Assembly: GCF_006443095.1 (NCBI RefSeq) | Contig: NZ_VFWZ01000009.1 | Location: 192,990 to 256,989 of the forward strand | Length of the DNA: 64,000 nucleotides | Direction of reading: 5' to 3' | Origin: Aquimarina algicola | GTDB taxonomy: Bacteria; Bacteroidota; Bacteroidia; Flavobacteriales; Flavobacteriaceae | Shown: piece by piece, positions 8,839 through 16,863 of the stretch | How the letters are laid out: every line of letters starts with the position of its first letter | Position numbering within the stretch: position 1 is the first letter of the stretch | Program-made: the position numbers and the translations under genes | The notes under the pieces: model-generated | The model's database searches: none | Told to the model about the DNA's origin: nothing | What the model saw: only the letters and a program-made list of their open reading frames with translations

Positions 8839-10104
8839 ATGAGCACCATAACCACAACATATTTTCCAGAGTTAGAAGACATTCAAAAAGCAGCTACTTC
8901 AATTAAAAAAGTAGCGATGGTCACTCCTTTGATGAATAGTATTAGATATTCAAATAGATATGATGCTAATATTTTATTAAAGAGAGAAGATATTCAAAGA
9001 GTACGGTCATATAAAATTAGAGGAGCTTTTAATAAAATTAGCTCACTTTCTAAAGAACAACTAAAACAAGGTGTTGTTTGTGCTAGCGCCGGTAATCATG
9101 CACAAGGTGTTGCTTTTGCTTGTAACCATCTAGGTATAAAAGGAACAATTTATATGCCCTCTGTCACTCCAAAACAAAAAGTAGAGCAAACACAAATGTT
9201 TGGTGGTGATTTTGTAAATATTGTTTTAGAGGGAGATACCTTTGATGATTCGTCTAAAGCAGCTATGCAGGTTTGCAAAACAGAAGGTAAAACTTTTGTA
9301 CACCCTTTTGATGACCCAAAAACGATAGAAGGGCAAGGAACAATAGGATTAGAAATATTCAAACAAGTCGATGTACCTATTGATTATATATTTGTTGCAA
9401 TAGGAGGAGGAGGACTTGCCTCTGGTTTATGTGGTGCAATGAAAGCATTATCACCAAAAACTAAAATCATTGGTATTGAACCACAAGGAGCGCCTTCAAT
9501 GCTCACATCTATCCAAAATAATAAGAATACAGAAATATTTGATATCGATAAATTTATAGATGGCGCAGCAGTACAAAAAGTAGGAAACTTAAATTTTGAA
9601 ATTTGTAAAGAATATTTATCAGATATGTTTACCGTTCCCGAAGGATTGGTGTGTCAAACTATTCTAGATTTATATAACCGAGATGCTATAGTGGTTGAAC
9701 CTGCAGGTGCTTTAACTTTGGCTGCTCTTGAGTTTTATAAAGAAAAAATTAAAGGAAAAAATGTTGTTTGTATCGTAAGTGGTAGTAATAATGATATAAC
9801 CCGTACTGCAGAAATAAAAGAAAGAGCTTTATTGTATGCTAACTTGAAACACTATTTTATTGTTCGTTTTCCACAAAGAGCAGGTGCATTAAAACAGTTT
9901 GTAGGAAAAGTTTTAGGCCCCAATGATGATATTACTCACTTTGAATATTCAAAAAAATCAAGTAGAGAAAATGCTCCCGCAGTGGTTGGCATTGAATTAA
10001 AGGATGAAAAAGATTTGGAACCACTTATCAAAAGAATGAAAGCGCTTAATTTTTTTGGAGACTACCTTAATGACAAACCTGATCTCTTTCAGTTTTTGAT
10101 ATAA
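8839..10104 (+). CDS. ilvA: Threonine ammonia-lyase (biosynthetic threonine deaminase)
   Basis: Makes 2-ketobutyrate from threonine, the committed step to isoleucine. The catalytic PLP domain (about 1-320) has the Schiff-base lysine in RVRSYKIRGAFNKI and the phosphate-binding glycine loop in FVAIGGGGLASGL. A single C-terminal ACT-like regulatory domain (about 335-421) begins HYFIVRFPQRAGALKQFVG, so it is the short one-ACT type rather than the two-ACT E. coli form. I chose ATG 8839 (MSTITTTYFPELEDI, 421 residues); an upstream in-frame TTG at 8794 would add 15 non-conserved-looking residues. It is the last gene of the operon, and no leu genes follow. Confidence 0.94.
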   Translation: MSTITTTYFPELEDIQKAATSIKKVAMVTPLMNSIRYSNRYDANILLKREDIQRVRSYKIRGAFNKISSLSKEQLKQGVVCASAGNHAQGVAFACNHLGIKGTIYMPSVTPKQKVEQTQMFGGDFVNIVLEGDTFDDSSKAAMQVCKTEGKTFVHPFDDPKTIEGQGTIGLEIFKQVDVPIDYIFVAIGGGGLASGLCGAMKALSPKTKIIGIEPQGAPSMLTSIQNNKNTEIFDIDKFIDGAAVQKVGNLNFEICKEYLSDMFTVPEGLVCQTILDLYNRDAIVVEPAGALTLAALEFYKEKIKGKNVVCIVSGSNNDITRTAEIKERALLYANLKHYFIVRFPQRAGALKQFVGKVLGPNDDITHFEYSKKSSRENAPAVVGIELKDEKDLEPLIKRMKALNFFGDYLNDKPDLFQFLI

Positions 10105-10310
10105 TTACAAAAAAAGCGTTGCTTCTTGCTCGCAAATCACCAATTAAAGTAATAATACATCTTATTTGTTTTAATCTAATAGACAACATTTTAGTTCGGT
10201 TAATTCTAGATAACTAAGGTAGTATTGTTAATTTTTTTATGATAAAAATTAGGTTATTTGTTTTTTGTCGATATATTTATGCTTTTAAACGATAAAAAAC
10301 TTAATCTATT

Positions 10311-10874
10311 ATGAAAAAATTATTACTTTTTGTTGCAGTAGCTTTGTTAGGCATTACAGCTTCGAATGCACAGGTTAAATTTGGTTTTGGTCTTGGATAT
10401 GCAGTTCCTACAGGAGATGTTGCTGACTTTACAGACGGTGGTATTTCAGGTCACTTAGAGTTGGGATATGGTATTACAGACCAAATTGATGTATCTTTCT
10501 TATACACTGGCGACTTTTTAGTTGGAGCGGATTTAACTTCTGGAAATAATTTTGTAGATACAAATGCATCTATTGGAAATGTAACTATCGGTAGTTATAT
10601 GTTGAATGGGCGTTACTATTTCACAGAATCTGGTTTTAGGCCTTATGGTAGTCTTGGTTTAGGTATTGCAAGTATTGGCTCTATCGAAATCGATGGAACA
10701 AATGCTGAATTATTTGCAAGTACGTCTAACTTCGCAATTCGCCCTGCATTAGGTTTCAAATATGGGGTATTAAATGTAAATGCTGCATATTTGAGTGCTG
10801 GTAAAACAGGAGAAACTTCTGTAAGTGACTTTTCATTTAATTTAGGACTATTATTTACTTTTGGAGGTAACTAA
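10311..10874 (+). CDS. Outer-membrane beta-barrel protein
   Basis: A 187-residue exported protein. The signal peptide MKKLLLFVAVALLGITASNAQ ends at an ANAQ-like cleavage site. The rest alternates polar and hydrophobic residues in Gly/Tyr-rich strands (FGFGLGYAVPTGDVADF, YGITDQIDVSFLYTGDFL, PYGSLGLGIASIG) and ends in a strand with terminal aromatic residues (LGLLFTFGGN). This is typical of small 8-stranded barrels of the OmpW/Opacity-like group. Function unknown. It is monocistronic: a 206-bp gap precedes it and an intrinsic terminator follows 25 nt after the stop. Confidence 0.85.
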   Translation: MKKLLLFVAVALLGITASNAQVKFGFGLGYAVPTGDVADFTDGGISGHLELGYGITDQIDVSFLYTGDFLVGADLTSGNNFVDTNASIGNVTIGSYMLNGRYYFTESGFRPYGSLGLGIASIGSIEIDGTNAELFASTSNFAIRPALGFKYGVLNVNAAYLSAGKTGETSVSDFSFNLGLLFTFGGN

Positions 10875-10898
10875 TAATTAAAACATATCTTAAAGAAT

Positions 10899-10932
10899 AA
10901 CCCCTTACTATAAATTTAGAAAGGGGTTTTTT
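10899..10932 (+). terminator. Intrinsic terminator after beta-barrel gene
   Basis: The stem AACCCCTT (10899-10906) pairs with AAGGGGTT (10921-10928) across a 14-nt AT-rich loop and runs into six Ts. It lies between convergent genes and may partly serve the minus-strand operon ending at 11013. Confidence 0.8.
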
Positions 10933-11012
10933 GATTATTGTGAAATTAACAAGACTAAAAATTTTAAATCTAGGGAATCACATAACAAACGTCACAATAG
11001 ATCAATTCATTT

Positions 11013-11681
11013 TTATTTTAAAGAGGCTATGATTTTAATAGACTTTTTTGTCATTGATGTTATGCTTTTATAATCATACGCACCAATATCATTTTTGATG
11101 ATTAACTTAGAGCCCATACCAACACAATGTGCTCCGGCTGAAAACCAGCTATTTAAATTCTCTTTCTCAGGCGTTACTCCACCACTTGGCATGATACTAG
11201 ACCAAGGACAAGGTGCTTTTATACTTTTTATAAAATCAGGGCCGCCGACCTGACTTGCAGGAAATATTTTTACAACTTCTGCTCCTAATTCTTCTGCATA
11301 ATTGATTTCACTTAATGTAGCGCATCCAGGCAACCAACTTATTTTTCTTCGGTTACATACTTTTGCTATATCAGGATTTAAGATTGGCGATACTATAAAA
11401 TTGGTTCCCTTTTGTATAAAAATAGAAGCTGTTCCTGCATCTACAATAGAGCCAACTCCTAAAATCATTTCAGGTAAGTTGTCAGTGACCCATTTTGATA
11501 ATTCTGCAAATAAATCATCTGCATAGTCTCCTCGATTTGTAAACTCGAAGACTCTTGCACCACCATCATAGCATGCTTGAATTACTTTTTTAACTATTGT
11601 AATATCTTCATGATAAAATAAAGGAACTATTCCTGTATTCTTCATTGTTTCTGTAACCTGTATTCTGGTATATTGTGCCAT
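11013..11681 (-). CDS. eda: KDPG (2-dehydro-3-deoxy-phosphogluconate) aldolase
   Basis: Cleaves KDPG to pyruvate and glyceraldehyde-3-phosphate, the last step of alginate monomer catabolism. The 222-residue class I aldolase has the family Glu in VFEFTNRGDYADD, the Schiff-base Lys in GAEVVKIFPASQVGG, and the phosphate-binding segment IMPSGGVTPEKENLNSWF. It starts 4 nt after the stop of kdgK and is the last gene of the MFS-SDR-kdgK-eda operon. A dual 4-hydroxy-2-oxoglutarate aldolase activity is common in the family. Confidence 0.95.
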   Translation of the reverse strand: MAQYTRIQVTETMKNTGIVPLFYHEDITIVKKVIQACYDGGARVFEFTNRGDYADDLFAELSKWVTDNLPEMILGVGSIVDAGTASIFIQKGTNFIVSPILNPDIAKVCNRRKISWLPGCATLSEINYAEELGAEVVKIFPASQVGGPDFIKSIKAPCPWSSIMPSGGVTPEKENLNSWFSAGAHCVGMGSKLIIKNDIGAYDYKSITSMTKKSIKIIASLK

Positions 11682-11685
11682 TTAC

Positions 11686-12690
11686 TTATCTTAAAATTCT
11701 TCCTGATAGATTACCTTGAATGATACTAATGATTTCTTTTTCTGTTACAAGATTAGCATCACCTTCTATAGTATGTTTCAATGCACAAGCAGCATTTGCA
11801 AATTCTAATGCTTTTGCATCATCATAATGTAGAAGTCCATGAATTAGACCGGCAGCATAAGCATCACCAGTACCAATTCTATCTACTACATGAGTGATTT
11901 CTAATTCTTTTGTCTCAGTAAATTCTGTACCATTCCACATTCTAGCTTTAATTTTATGCCAATTTGCGTTTAATGAAGTTCTGGTTTTGTCAAATACTTT
12001 AGTTAGATTAGTATGTTCTTTGATTATATGTTTGGCTCCTTTTATAAAATCATCATTTTGATTGGTATAAGAAGTTCCTAACAATTCATTGATTTCATTT
12101 GGCCCTCCAATAAATATATTAGATAATGCTACCAATTCATTAAGTGTATCTATCGCATTTTTTCCATAATTCCATAAATCACTTCTATAAGCTGGATCTG
12201 CAGAAATGGTAATACCTTTTTTTGAAGCAATTTGTAAACCCTCTTTTAATGCTGAATATGTATTGTTTGATAGGGCAGGGGTGATACCGGTCCAATGAAA
12301 CCAATTACAATCTTTAAAAGCAACATCCCAATCGATTTGAGATACATCTATATTGCAAAATGCAGAATTGATTCTATTATATGAAATGATACTAGATCTC
12401 ATAACAGCACCAGCCTCTAAGAAATATATTCCTAGAGGATGATGAGAATCCATTATTAAACTAGTATCCACTCCATATTGTTGTAAGTAGTTTTTTACTG
12501 CTTTTCCAACAAAATCTTCAGAAACAGTAGTAATATGTTGTGTTTTATTTCCTAATTGAGAAAGTGAAATAGCAACATTAGCTTCGGTACCTCCAAAGTA
12601 GTATTCTAATTGGTTAGACTGATTTAATTTTTTGTTGCCAATAGGAGCAATACGCATTAAAATTTCTCCAAAGGTTACTACTTTGTTCAT
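11686..12690 (-). CDS. kdgK: 2-keto-3-deoxygluconate kinase (PfkB family)
   Basis: Phosphorylates KDG to KDPG with ATP. The 334-residue ribokinase-fold protein has the N-terminal VVTFGEILMRIAP, a substrate-binding FGGTEANVAISLSQLG, and the C-terminal PfkB signature DRIGTGDAYAAGLIHG, whose GTGD carries the catalytic Asp. Neighbours supply its substrate (SDR reductase upstream) and use its product (eda downstream), which makes the KDG assignment firm within the PfkB family. Confidence 0.94.
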   Translation of the reverse strand: MNKVVTFGEILMRIAPIGNKKLNQSNQLEYYFGGTEANVAISLSQLGNKTQHITTVSEDFVGKAVKNYLQQYGVDTSLIMDSHHPLGIYFLEAGAVMRSSIISYNRINSAFCNIDVSQIDWDVAFKDCNWFHWTGITPALSNNTYSALKEGLQIASKKGITISADPAYRSDLWNYGKNAIDTLNELVALSNIFIGGPNEINELLGTSYTNQNDDFIKGAKHIIKEHTNLTKVFDKTRTSLNANWHKIKARMWNGTEFTETKELEITHVVDRIGTGDAYAAGLIHGLLHYDDAKALEFANAACALKHTIEGDANLVTEKEIISIIQGNLSGRILR

Positions 12691-12726
12691 GTCAGGAAAT
12701 TCTGTTATTTTGATATTGATATGATT

Positions 12727-13488
12727 TTAAATTCCTAAAGCTTGTCCTCCACCGATTTGAATAGTTTCGGCTGTCAAAAATGCAGCATCTGTACTTGCAA
12801 GAAAAGAAACAACAGAAGCTACATCTTCTGGTTGCCCCAATCTTCCTAATAAGATATTATTTTTCCAGGAAGCAAAAACTTCAGGTTTTGTAGATTTAAT
12901 TTGTTCATGAAAAGGAGTGTCAATAGTTCCTGGAGATACGGCATTTACTCTGATTCCATATTCGGCTAAATCTTTTGCTAATGCTCTTGTTATGGCATGA
13001 ACTGCTGCTTTTGAAGTTCCATAAATTCCGGCTCCCGGTCCTCCGGCGGTCCATCCTGCGTTAGAAGTATAGTTTATGATAGAAGCATTTTCTCCTTTTT
13101 TGAGAAATGGAATGGCTGCTCTTGAGGCAAAGAATGTCGAATCCAGATTTAATGCCATCACAGATCGATAAAATTCTGTTGTCATTTCTTCAAATCTTGA
13201 TCTTCCGCCTAATCCTCCGGCATTATTTACCAATACGTCGATTTTACCAAATTTCTCTCCAATGGCATTTATGTTTGAAGTTACTGCTTCTTCATTGGTC
13301 ACATCAAACCCATAGTACTCAGCGGTTATTCCTGCTTCAGTAAGTTCTTTTACTTTTTGTGCGCCTTTATCATCTTCTATACCGTTCAAAATTACAGTAT
13401 ATCCATCTTTTCCTAGTCTTTTTGCAACTCCGAAACCAATACCACTGGTAGCTCCGGTAACAACGGCAATTTTTGCTTTTGAATTCAT
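12727..13488 (-). CDS. SDR oxidoreductase, probable DEH reductase
   Basis: Probably reduces 4-deoxy-L-erythro-5-hexoseulose uronate (DEH), the linear alginate monomer, to 2-keto-3-deoxygluconate. The 253-residue classical SDR has the cofactor motif VTGATSGIGFGVAKRLG, NNAGG, the catalytic Tyr-Lys in IYGTSKAAVHA and the C-terminal FLASTDAAFLTAETIQIGGG. The dinucleotide preference cannot be fixed by eye. Position between the MFS transporter and kdgK, in an alginate locus with all other pathway enzymes, is the main reason for the substrate assignment. KduD-like pectin function is the alternative, but no pectin genes are present. Confidence 0.85.
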   Translation of the reverse strand: MNSKAKIAVVTGATSGIGFGVAKRLGKDGYTVILNGIEDDKGAQKVKELTEAGITAEYYGFDVTNEEAVTSNINAIGEKFGKIDVLVNNAGGLGGRSRFEEMTTEFYRSVMALNLDSTFFASRAAIPFLKKGENASIINYTSNAGWTAGGPGAGIYGTSKAAVHAITRALAKDLAEYGIRVNAVSPGTIDTPFHEQIKSTKPEVFASWKNNILLGRLGQPEDVASVVSFLASTDAAFLTAETIQIGGGQALGI

Positions 13489-13544
13489 CTTTTTTATGGT
13501 ATTAATTTTAAATTATTTTATTAATTAAATTTTTCTATTGATTA

Positions 13545-14846
13545 TTAATTTTTTGATGTTAAGGGCTCAATTTTAGAACATAAAACCCATACACTTGCCA
13601 GTGCGATTAATGCCAATGCAGCACCAATAATAAAAGCCGGAGTATAGTTTCCTCCCATAGTTAACCATGGAACCAAATATGTTAGCCCGGCTGCTGTAAG
13701 CTTTGCTGCCATTCCTGAAAAACCAGCAAGAGTTCCTACTGTTTTACCACTGAAAAAATCGCTGGGTAATGTTTGTACGTTACCAATTGCAGTTTGAAAA
13801 CCAAAAAGAATTACTGCCATGATTAATACTGCTGTAACAGGTGCACCAGGATTGGCCATAGCTAATAATGAAGGTAACATAATCAAGCATCCGATCGTAA
13901 TAACCATTTTGCGAGTTTTGTTTACACTCCAACCGGCTTTTAATCGATTTTGTGCGAGTAATCCCCCAAACCAAGCGCCAAGCATTGCACCCACATAAGG
14001 AACCCAACCGTAGATGCCAATACCTTTTACATCCATATTGTATACTTCTGATAAATAAATAGGAATCCAAAACACAAATAACCACCAAATAGGATCTATT
14101 GCAGCAGATGAAATGATAACACCCCAGCTTTGTTTATGAGAAAGTAACTCTTGAGTATTTGGTTCATATACTTCGTTAGTGTCGTCACCTGTATTAGGAT
14201 TTTGGTTCTTCTGTCCGGTTAAAATATATTCGCGTTCTTCTTTTGTTATCCAAGGGTGTTTTTTTGGTGGGGATTTCACCAAAAATAACCAAGGAATCAG
14301 CCAAAGTAATCCTACAATACCGATCAATATAAAAATAGCTTGCCAACTATAGTATACAGTAAGGAATGCAATTAGCGGTATAGAAATAATACCTCCTATA
14401 GCTGCACCTGAGTTGAATAATCCTTGAGCAAAGGCACGTTCTTTGGTGGGAAACCACTCTGCATTTCCTTTTGCGGCTCCTGGCCAGTTCCCGGCTTCAG
14501 ATATTCCTAAAATTGACCGAAAGAATGCAAAACTTCCAAAAGAAGTAGCTAATGCATGCAAAGCAGTCGAAATAGACCATACACCTATTGATAATACAAA
14601 CCCAAGTCGTGTACCAACCCAGTCAAATATTTTACCAAAAATGGCTTGTCCAAAGGCGTATGAAAAGACGAAAATTATAGAAATCCAAGAATAGATCTCT
14701 TTTCGTTCATCATTAGACTTATCCGGATATAGTTCTTCTGAGATTTCTGGCCATAGAACATTGAGCGATTGCCTATCAATATAATTGATTACAGTTGCTA
14801 AGGCTATTAGTCCTATTACCCACCATCTTAATCCTTTAACTTTCAT
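13545..14846 (-). CDS. MFS transporter, hexuronate/anion:cation symporter type
   Basis: Inner-membrane permease of 433 residues with 12 predicted helices. The N-terminus KGLRWWVIGLIALATVINYIDRQSL is characteristic of the ExuT/anion:cation symporter family, with the YIDRQSL segment after helix 1. It is the first gene of the operon with the DEH reductase, KdgK and Eda, so it very probably imports unsaturated monouronate or DEH from the periplasm. The promoter region carries the palindrome at 14924-14940 rather than the TTGGTnnACCAA sites of the other alginate operons. Confidence 0.9.
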   Translation of the reverse strand: MKVKGLRWWVIGLIALATVINYIDRQSLNVLWPEISEELYPDKSNDERKEIYSWISIIFVFSYAFGQAIFGKIFDWVGTRLGFVLSIGVWSISTALHALATSFGSFAFFRSILGISEAGNWPGAAKGNAEWFPTKERAFAQGLFNSGAAIGGIISIPLIAFLTVYYSWQAIFILIGIVGLLWLIPWLFLVKSPPKKHPWITKEEREYILTGQKNQNPNTGDDTNEVYEPNTQELLSHKQSWGVIISSAAIDPIWWLFVFWIPIYLSEVYNMDVKGIGIYGWVPYVGAMLGAWFGGLLAQNRLKAGWSVNKTRKMVITIGCLIMLPSLLAMANPGAPVTAVLIMAVILFGFQTAIGNVQTLPSDFFSGKTVGTLAGFSGMAAKLTAAGLTYLVPWLTMGGNYTPAFIIGAALALIALASVWVLCSKIEPLTSKN

Positions 14847-14923
14847 ATTTTTAGTTTAGTTAAAGAGATTTTTGAGAAAAGTTTTACTTTTCTTTTACTA
14901 AAGCCATTAAACTTCTAGATTAA

Positions 14924-14940
14924 ATATGGGGTATCCATAT
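14924..14940. promoter_or_regulatory. Palindrome upstream of the MFS/kdg operon
   Basis: ATATGGGGTATCCATAT has perfect 6-bp arms (ATATGG/CCATAT) around 5 bp. It lies about 80-95 bp before the MFS start, in a region with no perfect -7 box. The TGG-N5-CCA spacing differs from the N4 spacing of the FadR-type sites in this locus, so a different regulator is possible. Confidence 0.35.
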
Positions 14941-14998
14941 AAATGTTGTAGTGTATGGTTTAAGTATAAATCCCTCCTTAAATATTTTTGATTTGTAG

Positions 14999-15025
14999 CA
15001 AAAAATAGAAGCGTGCAATTCTATC
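14999..15025 (-). terminator. Intrinsic terminator after the first GntR gene
   Basis: Read on the minus strand, ATAGAA and TTCTAT (15024-15019 with 15010-15005) form a short stem, extended by a G-U pair, with an 8-nt loop, and run into six Us. It lies 22 nt after the regulator stop and implies that the MFS operon has its own promoter. Confidence 0.6.
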
Positions 15026-15046
15026 TTTTGTATTTAGATTTTATAA

Positions 15047-15751
15047 TTATTTTTGATTGTAACAATATTGGTATAGTGCTTTAAAATGCATTTTCATTTT
15101 TTCTTTTGCCAATTTTGGATTTTGTTGTTTGATAGAATCGTATATATCTGTATGTTCTTGAATTCCTAAAAATGCTTGATTACTGTCACATACATGATAT
15201 TTTTCAAAATTTGTTATGATACCCGGGGTAATAATGAGCATGAGTGTATTCATTGTACTGTTACCACTAGCTTTTGCTATTGCTAAATGAAAGAGTAAAT
15301 CTTCTTGAACAGCGTCTTCACCCTTTAGTACTTTTTTAGAGTATGCATCTAAAGCTTCTTTTATAGATTTTAAGTCATCATCAGTTCTTCTTAAAGCAGC
15401 TAATCTGGCAGTTTTGAGTTCTAGCAAAATACGAGTCTCAACCAATGATTTAAATTCAGGGTCTTCTAATCTTAATATATCTTCGATCATACCATTCATA
15501 GCAATCACACCAATATTAGCAACAAAAGTTCCACTTTGTGGAATAGATTCTAATATTCCATAAAACTCAAGTTTTTGAATTGCCTCTCTGATGCTACCTC
15601 TACTAACTTCAAATTTTTCAGATAAGGTTCTCTCAGACGGAAGCTTATCACCAGGTTCTAAGTTTTTATAATTAATTAAATCTCTGATTTTCCTTATGAT
15701 TTCCTTCTGGATATCCTTATTCTCGTTTTTGGTTAAGATTTCTAATTTCAT
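15047..15751 (-). CDS. FadR-family GntR regulator of the alginate locus (copy 1)
   Basis: Transcription factor of 234 residues. The N-terminal winged helix-turn-helix is typical FadR/GntR (LEPGDKLPSERTLSEKF, recognition helix VSRGSIREAIQKLEFYG). The C-terminal all-alpha FCD ligand domain (about 80-225) contains LVETRILLELKTARLAA and metal/ligand residues such as His in DLLFHLAIAKAS. An in-frame ATG at 15799 would extend the protein by 16 residues, but that stretch is the promoter and operator (15775-15804), so ATG 15751 is preferred. The operator suggests autoregulation. It is clearly paralogous to the regulator at 28252-28950. Confidence 0.92.
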   Translation of the reverse strand: MKLEILTKNENKDIQKEIIRKIRDLINYKNLEPGDKLPSERTLSEKFEVSRGSIREAIQKLEFYGILESIPQSGTFVANIGVIAMNGMIEDILRLEDPEFKSLVETRILLELKTARLAALRRTDDDLKSIKEALDAYSKKVLKGEDAVQEDLLFHLAIAKASGNSTMNTLMLIITPGIITNFEKYHVCDSNQAFLGIQEHTDIYDSIKQQNPKLAKEKMKMHFKALYQYCYNQK

Positions 15752-15774
15752 GGTTAATGTTGGTTTATAAATAA

Positions 15775-15799
15775 TTGGTTGACCAGATTGGTTTTCCAA
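15775..15799. promoter_or_regulatory. Tandem FadR-type operator before GntR copy 1
   Basis: Two palindromes, TTGGTTGACCAG (15775-15786) and TTGGTTTTCCAA (15788-15799), are repeated with a 13-bp step. The second overlaps the -7 box. They match the TTGGTnnACCAA sites before susC, the PL6 gene and the PL7-CBM32 gene, suggesting autoregulation. Confidence 0.65.
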
Positions 15800-15804
15800 A
15801 TTTA
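15797..15804 (-). promoter_or_regulatory. -7 box of the GntR copy 1 promoter
   Basis: On the minus strand this reads TAAATTTG, a perfect TAnnTTTG, and its TTTGG overlaps the operator palindrome. No clear -33 TTG is seen. Confidence 0.5.
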
Positions 15805-15866
15805 TGAAATTATTCGTTACTAAAAAATCTATTTTCTTAGTATGTTTATTTTTTATGGTGAATTGA

Positions 15867-15899
15867 GTTTGCTATTCTAATATAATTAGAATAGCAAAC
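15867..15899 (-). terminator. Long hairpin after the PL7 gene, probable terminator
   Basis: A perfect 14-bp stem, GTTTGCTATTCTAA with TTAGAATAGCAAAC, has a 5-nt loop. It lies 75 nt downstream of the PL7 stop on the minus strand and upstream of the regulator promoter. There is no uridine tract on either strand, so it could end the susC-susD-PKD-PL7 transcript, stabilise its 3' end, or insulate the two units. Confidence 0.5.
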
Positions 15900-15973
15900 C
15901 CAAAATATTGGCTAATACAAATATGCTGATGTCTTTAAAAAAATTATAATAGGTTTTTGCTTTGTTTTGTAAA

Positions 15974-16846
15974 TCAATGTTTTACTTCTAATTCATAAAA
16001 CTTTATTTTAGCAAAGGCTTTCTTATTTTTGGTGGCTAAATAATTTCCTGCTTTGAAGTAGTTTTCAAAGATTTCCCACCTTTTCATGTCAATGCCTTTA
16101 TAAACTTTTGAATATTTATCATTTAAGATTACTTTCATTTTTCCTTCAGAAGCAATAATCTCTACAGTAAATTTTTCAAAACCAACTTTTTTGGGAAATG
16201 TATACCCTTCATCATCTCCCCATGCTGATTTTTTTAAAATTTCTTTATCAGTAGCATTTTTGTCCTTTAAGAATTTTGATTTTAAACGAACTTTTCCATT
16301 ATTCCAATATACTTTCATAATTGGTGGGGCATCGTTATCGTCTTTACCAATTAGGTCACGTTGTTCATTTGAAAGTCTACCATGAATTTGCAAAACGATT
16401 ACTTTATCGTATTTGCCTTTTTCATTTTTGGATATTTTGTCTACTGCTAAAGTTGCTTTCATTCTACCGCCTTGACTAAAAGTCCAATTCACATTATTTT
16501 TGCCGGGAACCATTTGTTCACGCAACTCACAACGAGAATATTTTGTGTTTCGAGTAGTAGCTCCGGGAGCAGCATAAAATACTAATGAACCATCACTAGG
16601 ATCATCATACATATATTTTTTTAGCTGTTCGTTATTAGCATAATCTAATATCTCAGGAGGATTTACATTAATAGGTTTTGGATTTCCAATTGGTAGTGTA
16701 ACTTTCCAATGGTTGAGATCTATTTTTTTAACGCTATTGATAGAACTTTCTGCAGGCGTATTATCGATATCAGCAACTTCCTGTGCATGAACACAGGAGA
16801 GTAATACTGATATAATATAAAGTAAAAAGCTTTTTTTTAAGTACAT
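15974..16846 (-). CDS. Alginate lyase, polysaccharide lyase family 7
   Basis: Cleaves alginate by beta-elimination outside the cell. The 290-residue single-domain beta-jelly-roll protein has all PL7 motifs: RCELRE (Arg105-Arg109), QIH (Gln153-His155) and YFKAGNY (263-269), which supply the catalytic Arg, Gln, His and Tyr. QIH rather than QVH is associated with preference for G-containing blocks. The N-terminus is a signal sequence ending near LLSCVHAQ; either lipidation at Cys18 or cleavage after HA is possible. It is the last gene of the susC-susD-PKD lipoprotein operon, 17 nt after the lipoprotein stop. Confidence 0.95.
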   Translation of the reverse strand: MYLKKSFLLYIISVLLSCVHAQEVADIDNTPAESSINSVKKIDLNHWKVTLPIGNPKPINVNPPEILDYANNEQLKKYMYDDPSDGSLVFYAAPGATTRNTKYSRCELREQMVPGKNNVNWTFSQGGRMKATLAVDKISKNEKGKYDKVIVLQIHGRLSNEQRDLIGKDDNDAPPIMKVYWNNGKVRLKSKFLKDKNATDKEILKKSAWGDDEGYTFPKKVGFEKFTVEIIASEGKMKVILNDKYSKVYKGIDMKRWEIFENYFKAGNYLATKNKKAFAKIKFYELEVKH

Positions 16847-16863
16847 ATAAAAATATTTACTGT

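Noticed and set aside
10105-10310. Terminator or promoter between ilvA and the beta-barrel gene
   Set aside because: Only TATTTG-like fragments and weak hairpins; nothing passes as a clear -33/-7 pair or stem with T tract.
15752-15799. Longer N-terminus of GntR copy 1 from ATG 15799
   Set aside because: The extra 16 codons are the operator and -7 box; the internal ATG 15751 gives the normal FadR-family start.
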